Shown piece after piece: positions 5,591-9,685 of a DNA stretch of 9,685 bases. How positions within the stretch are numbered: the stretch's first letter is position 1; the number at the start of each line of letters is the position of its first letter. Below the pieces are notes generated by a model. The model was not told where the DNA came from and made no database searches. It saw nothing but the letters and a program-made list of their open reading frames with translations. The position numbers were made by a program, and so were the translations under genes. This DNA is from Gammaproteobacteria bacterium (lineage in GTDB: Bacteria > Pseudomonadota > Gammaproteobacteria > GRL18). The stretch covers positions 1 to 9,685 of the forward strand of contig JANELJ010000057.1 of assembly GCA_024511395.1 (NCBI GenBank), written 5' to 3'.

Positions 5591-7120
5591 ATGAAAAAAC
5601 AGGACATCCGCTACTCCGTTGGCATTAAGGTTATTTTACCTCTGGCCATTATCTTTCTATTGGCCATGGGGCTTTCTAACTGGTTTTTCAGCAATCACCT
5701 GTCTGAACAGATCCATGAGGATGTTATCAAGCAGACTCAAAGCACTGCCACTAACTTCTTTGACAGCCTTAATACCATGATGCTAACCGGTACCATTAGT
5801 AATAAGCAGATACTAAAAGACAAGGTGCTGAAAACACTGGCCATCAAGGAATTACGGGTTTTACATGGTGAAGGTCATTTACCCGGTACTGTACAGAGTG
5901 ATAAAAACAAAATTCAGGATCAACTTGATGAACGGGTCATGCAGGGCGAGGAAGTGATTGAGTGGGGTGAGCAGGATGGAAAACCGGTACTGTTCTATCT
6001 CAAACCTCTGATAGCCACTAAAAATTATAACGGTGTTAACTGCCTGTTATGTCACCAGACCCAAGAAGGCAAGCTTATTGGTGCCGTGCGTATTGTCTAC
6101 TCCATGGAAAAAGAACAGGAGGAAATTGATTCTGCACTGTGGACAGGTATTGTAATTAGTCTGTCCATTTTTATTGCTGCGATTATTTTTGCCTTTCTTA
6201 TTTTCCGCAAGGTCGTAGTGACACCACTGAGTGAATTTCGTAAAACCGCCAAAGTGATTAACAGTCTGCTGGAAGAATTTCAGACCGTTTTAAGCAATGT
6301 CTCCACAGCCAGTAAGGATCTGGCCGGCTCATCCAGCCAGTTAAACACTATTACTGAAAACACACTCAATAGTATTAATGAACAGTACCAGAAAATTGAA
6401 ATTATTTCCGAGGTTACGCAAAACCTGTCAGAAAGCTCTAAACGAGTTTCCGAATGTTCACTGGATGCCGATAATGCTGTACTGGAAACCCAGAAAGATG
6501 CAGATTTCGGAGACCAGATGACCCAAAAGGTGTCTCAACAGCTAAGCAGCTTGGCAGGCAGTGTCTCCGATGCCAGCCAGATATCACTTGCCCTGGCAGA
6601 AGACAGTCAGAAAATATCCAAAGTTTTGCATACCATTAAGGAAATTGCTGAACAGACTAATCTGCTGGCGCTGAATGCCGCCATTGAAGCCGCCCGTGCC
6701 GGTGAGCATGGCCGTGGTTTTGCCGTGGTAGCTGACGAGGTGCGCCAGCTGTCTCAGAAAACTCAGGAATCCACCCTGGTGATTCAGGAAATTATTGAAA
6801 AATTACAGAAAAATTCATCACTGGCTGTGGATAAAATGACTCAGAGCACGGAAGTTTCCAGAAAAACTTCAGAACTGGCTGAACAGGCACTGCAGAAAAT
6901 AAACGAATCTGTCACCACCATTAAAACCAAAAACCATGAAATTGTCAGTGTGGCTGAGGAGCAGAGTATTATTACCCGTAATATTTATGAAAATATTCAG
7001 CAGATCCACGATCATGCCACTTATTCCAGAGAAAAAGCCGAGGAAACCAGCCAGTCCAGTCACCAGCTATCCAAACTGGCCCTGATGCTGGAAAAACTGG
7101 TAGAAAAGTTTAAGGTTTAA
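5591..7120 (+). CDS. Methyl-accepting chemotaxis protein with a periplasmic CxxCH (c-heme) sensor domain
   Basis: This inner-membrane chemoreceptor of 509 residues signals to CheA/CheW. TM1 spans about 12-33 and TM2 about 184-205; between them lies a periplasmic domain of about 150 residues. Near its end is NCLLCHQ (150-156), followed by the strand [13 protein letters not shown]. The CxxCH motif (151-155) is the covalent c-type heme attachment signature, and the arrangement resembles the heme-containing PAS/Cache-type sensor domains known from Geobacter chemoreceptors. The cytoplasmic part has the conserved signalling tip [20 protein letters not shown] and [14 protein letters not shown] (351-388). 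TM2 is followed by VVTPLSEF (209-216) and then directly by coiled coil, so a full HAMP domain is not evident. There is no C-terminal NWETF-type tether for CheR/CheB. The ribosome binding site is weak. A FliA-like promoter lies upstream. Its stop is 7 bases from the convergent neighbour. Confidence 0.93.
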   Translation: MKKQDIRYSVGIKVILPLAIIFLLAMGLSNWFFSNHLSEQIHEDVIKQTQSTATNFFDSLNTMMLTGTISNKQILKDKVLKTLAIKELRVLHGEGHLPGTVQSDKNKIQDQLDERVMQGEEVIEWGEQDGKPVLFYLKPLIATKNYNGVNCLLCHQTQEGKLIGAVRIVYSMEKEQEEIDSALWTGIVISLSIFIAAIIFAFLIFRKVVVTPLSEFRKTAKVINSLLEEFQTVLSNVSTASKDLAGSSSQLNTITENTLNSINEQYQKIEIISEVTQNLSESSKRVSECSLDADNAVLETQKDADFGDQMTQKVSQQLSSLAGSVSDASQISLALAEDSQKISKVLHTIKEIAEQTNLLALNAAIEAARAGEHGRGFAVVADEVRQLSQKTQESTLVIQEIIEKLQKNSSLAVDKMTQSTEVSRKTSELAEQALQKINESVTTIKTKNHEIVSVAEEQSIITRNIYENIQQIHDHATYSREKAEETSQSSHQLSKLALMLEKLVEKFKV

Positions 7121-7127
7121 GGTAAAA

Positions 7128-7691
7128 CTAAAACGGAAACATTTTTACCGGTGACGGCATCCGGTTAACATCCTGCCCCATAACCCCGAGTTTTCTGTTA
7201 AGGCTCTGCATCTGCTTGTTAATTTTTTTCAGGCTATAGTTGATATTATTGATGCTGCCACTGAAACCATGTGCATCCTCCTGCATCAATTGAACGGTTT
7301 GAGCAATATGGGTCAGTACGGCGACTGAAGTATCCGGCTGAATAATAGAATTACTGATAGCCTGGGTGTGGTGAGCCACCTCTTTGATCCCTGCTTCCAC
7401 TGAACCTATATTTGACTGCATCTGTTCAATGGCTCGGGTCATAGACGATACCCCCTTTGTCATATCTTCAATATAAGCATTGGTTTTCTGTATATTCTGC
7501 TGCTGTGACCAGACCAGAAAAACAATCACGGCAAAAAACACCAGTAATACCAGAACACCATAACGAATAATCCTGGCATTGCTACGTCCAAGCTGCTCCT
7601 GGGATTTTATGGCCTCAATAAACTGCTGCTGAACATTTTCAACCATAGTCTCATTTATATTCCCTGTTTGTTCCTGCTCTTCAATAGTCAT
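7128..7691 (-). CDS. Single-pass membrane protein with coiled coil, unknown function
   Basis: A 187-residue protein that I do not recognise. It has an acidic, Gln-rich N-terminal helix (1-40), one transmembrane segment (about 43-61, IRYGVLVLLVFFAVIVFLVW) and then a long helical, Gln/Asn/Ser-rich region (64-170) with heptad-like hydrophobic spacing. The topology is probably N-in with the coiled coil outside the cytoplasm. The C-terminus, VMGQDVNRMPSPVKMFPF, is Met/Pro-rich and looks like a conserved tail rather than random sequence. Its helical region superficially resembles chemoreceptor coiled coils, but it lacks the signalling hairpin, so it is not an MCP. It lies 50 bases after the methyltransferase gene in the same direction and could share its transcript. 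It converges on the chemoreceptor gene, with only 7 bases between the stops. The ribosome binding site is poor. Confidence 0.82.
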   Translation of the reverse strand: MTIEEQEQTGNINETMVENVQQQFIEAIKSQEQLGRSNARIIRYGVLVLLVFFAVIVFLVWSQQQNIQKTNAYIEDMTKGVSSMTRAIEQMQSNIGSVEAGIKEVAHHTQAISNSIIQPDTSVAVLTHIAQTVQLMQEDAHGFSGSINNINYSLKKINKQMQSLNRKLGVMGQDVNRMPSPVKMFPF

Positions 7692-7741
7692 TTAATACCC
7701 GTGTTTAATAATTTGTTGTGTTTTTTTAAAAAGCTTACTGA

Positions 7742-8395
7742 TTATAACTGCTGATACTCCCTGAGCAACTGTTCAGCCTCCTCTCTGGACAGAATTTTCC
7801 ATGGCAGGGGGAAAAGACCGGCGACTTTCTGCTGGTATTTTTTATAAACCTCACCATGGTAAGCAATCAGTTTTTTTTCTTCCAAGCGGGAACCATAGAT
7901 AAAGTAAGCGGTTACCAGTAAATAAACCACCAGCTGTACACTGGACACATCCCGAGTCCAGATAATCACCAGACCAAAGAAATACCAGGGATGCCTGACA
8001 TAGCGGTGAAAGGGTAAAATCTGAAATTTCTCCTGATCGTGGACGCTTTGATTACCTTCTTTAAGCTGCCTTGTGCCCCAGAACTCTGACAGATCGTAAT
8101 AATTTAAGGAATAAACAAAGCCTGTTACTGCCAGCAGGGCCAGAGCCGAAGTAAGGTAAAAGCCAAGCCCCTGCCACTGCCATAACAGCTCACCGAGATA
8201 TAGCAGAACCAGTACCGCCAGAGGGATAGACAATATAATGGCCAAGGCATTAAACATCAGCCGGTAATAAGGCATCAGTCCCGGCCAGCGCCGTGCCACC
8301 CATTGCTTGACCATCAAAGAAGCCATCAGCGAATGAAAGGCAAAGTAACTGATAAATACCGCAGCTATAATGATATATGGTACTGTATTATTCAA
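7742..8395 (-). CDS. ICMT/NnrU/MddA-like integral membrane methyltransferase
   Basis: The 217-residue polytopic membrane protein belongs to the broad isoprenylcysteine carboxyl methyltransferase-like family. I see four to five hydrophobic segments (about 6-28, 48-68, 78-97, 136-147, 152-168). The family signature is FHRYVRHPWYFFG (129-141), where RHPxY binds S-adenosylmethionine, followed by SRLEEKKL (169-176) and the C-terminal Y...Y....FPLP pattern (184-198). FHSLMAS (20-26) and YYRLMFNAL (43-51) are typical of the NnrU/methanethiol methyltransferase side of the family. The substrate cannot be told from sequence; thiols, lipids and quinone-like compounds are all methylated by relatives. Translation appears to start at a TTG (8395-8393), because AGGA lies 6 bases upstream and no in-frame ATG occurs before residue 24. 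The coiled-coil protein follows 50 bases downstream. Confidence 0.88.
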   Translation of the reverse strand: MNNTVPYIIIAAVFISYFAFHSLMASLMVKQWVARRWPGLMPYYRLMFNALAIILSIPLAVLVLLYLGELLWQWQGLGFYLTSALALLAVTGFVYSLNYYDLSEFWGTRQLKEGNQSVHDQEKFQILPFHRYVRHPWYFFGLVIIWTRDVSSVQLVVYLLVTAYFIYGSRLEEKKLIAYHGEVYKKYQQKVAGLFPLPWKILSREEAEQLLREYQQL

Positions 8396-8430
8396 AAGGT
8401 TTCCTGTGTTTTGGACAATACTACCAAAGT

Positions 8431-8446
8431 TTACACCGCAGTGTAA
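8431..8446. promoter_or_regulatory. Palindrome TTACAC-CGCA-GTGTAA upstream of the methyltransferase gene
   Basis: A perfect 6+6 inverted repeat with a 4-base centre lies 35 bases upstream of the TTG start of the methyltransferase. Its dimensions suit a dimeric regulator's operator. TAGTAT, a plausible -10 box for the leftward gene, lies 17 bases beyond its TTACAC half on that strand, so the palindrome would overlap the -35 region. I cannot assign it to a known regulator. Confidence 0.3.
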
Positions 8447-8464
8447 TCAGTGTGCATCCTATTT

Positions 8465-8497
8465 CCCTCTCCCGCTGGGAGAGGGCCAAGGTGAGGG
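8465..8497 (-). repeat. REP-like extragenic hairpin element, copy 2
   Basis: CCCTCTCCC (8465-8473) pairs perfectly with GGGAGAGGG (8477-8485) around GCT, and the arm CCAAGGTGAGGG follows. Read on the minus strand it is the same element as 1290-1323, with one substitution in the 12-base arm and a different loop. It lies in the 199-base spacer 8396-8594, between the methyltransferase start and the end of the broken beta-domain gene. Apart from this element and the palindrome at 8431, I see nothing in that spacer. Confidence 0.75.
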
Positions 8498-8594
8498 TTA
8501 AATCAAAACTACGGATGAAGTCAAAATATTCTGGAAAGCCTTGTAGATTCAGTGCTATGGACATTCGCAGTAGGTTCAACTAATTTTTTTAGGA

Positions 8595-9588
8595 TTATTT
8601 AAGCTCCAGTTTAAATGGATAATACCGTACTTGCTGGCCTTCTGATACCGTTAACAGGGCTTTTACCGGCGTCCCCTGGTAATTGAGTAAAATTTTATGA
8701 TGGTTCTTATCAGAATCCCTGTTAGCCTGGGTACCAAACCCATAATCAATGGCTGCCGTGGAAATCCGGTTATTATCTTTATCCAGCAGGGCAATATTCA
8801 GCAATCTGTCCCTGCAGCCTGAAACTTCAAAGCCCATTACCGTATTGCCCAAACGGACCATTTTCAGTTTAAGTCCAACATCTTCCCAGACTGCGCCGAT
8901 ATTTAAATCCGTAAAACTGCTGCTGTGTTTGGAAAGCGGCAGGTGAACAATAATTTCTCCCTCTATGGATTTAAGTGATTGCTGCTCATTTTTTCAGGAC
9001 AGTTTAAAATCAATAGTGGTATCCATCCAGGGCTGATTTTTATCCGGCACAAACTCACCGTTCATATAGTAGCCCTTCGCCTTAAGCAGGTAAAAATTTG
9101 ACTGACCTGTCTGGCCCTGAACCTGTTTTTCTGTATTATTTCCTGAATTCTCTTCAGGGTAGTTCAGTTTCACTGACATAAATCACTTCTATAGTGTCAA
9201 TTTTACCATGAAAATTCTGTGTTACCGAACGGCCTGAGCCGAACAGGTTTGTCATGGATGAGCGGGAAGCACCGCTCAGGTACTATTGTTTGTCATTCAG
9301 CGCTCTAACGCTTAACATACGCTGTTCATTACCGGATACGGTATAGGAAAGTACATCATCTGCACTGGGTTTAAATAAAATACAACTGCTGTATCGGGAC
9401 AGGACTTTATTTTTATTATTTTTCTTAAAACGGACAGCTTCTGTACGGATCGCTAGATTCAAATTTATCTCAGCTTTCAGGGATTTTACCGCAGCAAAAT
9501 CCACCCCTTTTTTTAGACGCAATTTTTTTCGTAGTTCCAGCTCAGTGTACTGAACTGGTTTATTATTAACCTGAATTCTGGATAAGAA
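8595..9588 (-). pseudogene. Degraded gene for a tandem beta-rich domain protein (family not recognised)
   Basis: Readable sequence runs leftward from 9588 (just after an in-frame TAG at 9589-9591) to a TAA at 8595-8597, with three further lesions. An in-frame TAG at 9283-9285 interrupts RALNDKQ*YLSGAS. A frameshift lies between about 9182 and 9157, where the frame ending IEVIYVSETE continues in the next frame as YPEENSGNN. An in-frame TGA at 8994-8996 interrupts DFKLS*KNEQQS. Removing these gives one protein with two homologous halves. KSLKAEINLNL...VSGNEQRMLSVRAL in the first aligns with KSIEGEIIVHL...VSGCRDRLLNIALL in the second, and both halves end with a VSE...YP segment (IYVSETEL..NYPE and LTVSEGQQVRYYPF). 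The pattern suggests repeated Ig-like beta-sandwich domains, perhaps of an exported protein; no start or signal peptide is visible. The last 88 codons (from an ATG at 8861) remain open, but no good ribosome binding site precedes them. Confidence 0.75.
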
Positions 9589-9608
9589 CTAAAAAATATT
9601 GAACTAAA

Positions 9609-9671
9609 TGCCTGTTTCTCGATCAGATCATTTAATGACCAAATCAAATGAATTTGAACAAGGAACAGGCA
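9609..9671. repeat. 11-bp imperfect inverted repeat at the right edge
   Basis: TGCCTGTTTCT (9609-9619) and AGGAACAGGCA (9661-9671) are inverted copies matching at 10 of 11 positions, separated by 41 bases. They lie just upstream of where the degraded beta-domain gene stops being readable. They could be a large hairpin, an operator pair or the remnant of a small mobile element. No coding sequence that I can support occupies 9592-9685. Confidence 0.4.
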
Positions 9672-9685
9672 AGTGACTACTATAG

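Noticed and set aside
8994..8996. In-frame TGA as a possible selenocysteine or recoded codon
   Set aside because: The same gene also has an in-frame TAG and a frameshift, and I see no clear SECIS-like hairpin just after the TGA; decay is the simpler explanation.
9283..9522. A separate 79-residue gene with a TTG start
   Set aside because: The reading frame is open upstream to 9588 and continues in pattern past the TAG, so this is a fragment of the larger broken gene and not an independent gene.
9608..9676. 22-codon plus-strand frame (MPVSRSDHLM...)
   Set aside because: It is very short, lacks a ribosome binding site and spans the inverted repeat; there is no support for translation.

Overview
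The window looks like a piece of a gammaproteobacterial chromosome of moderate GC. The strongest pointer is a UvrD that matches the E. coli type along its whole length. A Glk-type glucokinase, a Tat-exported TRAP substrate-binding protein and a chemoreceptor with a c-type heme motif fit a motile, free-living or formerly free-living gammaproteobacterium. I cannot name the genus. No rRNA, tRNA, CRISPR array or complete mobile element is visible.

Layout from left to right. Positions 1-130 hold only a strong hairpin behind the TRAP gene. A TRAP substrate-binding protein (131-1216, minus) and the DNA helicase uvrD (1355-3613, minus) follow, separated by a REP-like hairpin element. Directly against the uvrD start codon lie five perfect copies of a 7-base repeat. 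Next come the remains of 6-phosphogluconolactonase (3656-3990, minus), which keeps its first 57 codons and about 53 C-terminal codons but has lost the middle. It sits behind glucokinase (4030-5043, minus). A short divergent spacer leads to a small lipoprotein (5110-5436, plus) and a chemoreceptor (5591-7120, plus). The chemoreceptor is preceded by a good match to a FliA (sigma-28) promoter. Convergent to it are a single-pass coiled-coil membrane protein (7128-7691, minus) and an ICMT/NnrU-like membrane methyltransferase with a TTG start (7742-8395, minus). A second REP-like copy in opposite orientation follows. The right end (8595-9588, minus) is a decayed gene encoding two related beta-rich domains, broken by an in-frame TAG, a frameshift and an in-frame TGA.

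Functionally, glk and pgl would have formed the entry to glucose oxidation (glucose to glucose-6-phosphate, then hydrolysis of 6-phosphogluconolactone), but the second step is broken here. The chemoreceptor is probably expressed with the flagellar regulon and senses redox state or a heme ligand in the periplasm. Two independently broken genes in under 10 kb, plus simple and dispersed repeats, suggest a genome undergoing some decay, or sequence errors at those places. I found no convincing novel multi-gene system. The most interesting items are the heptamer array at the uvrD start, the collapsed pgl, the degraded tandem-domain gene and the heme-type chemoreceptor without a clear HAMP domain.
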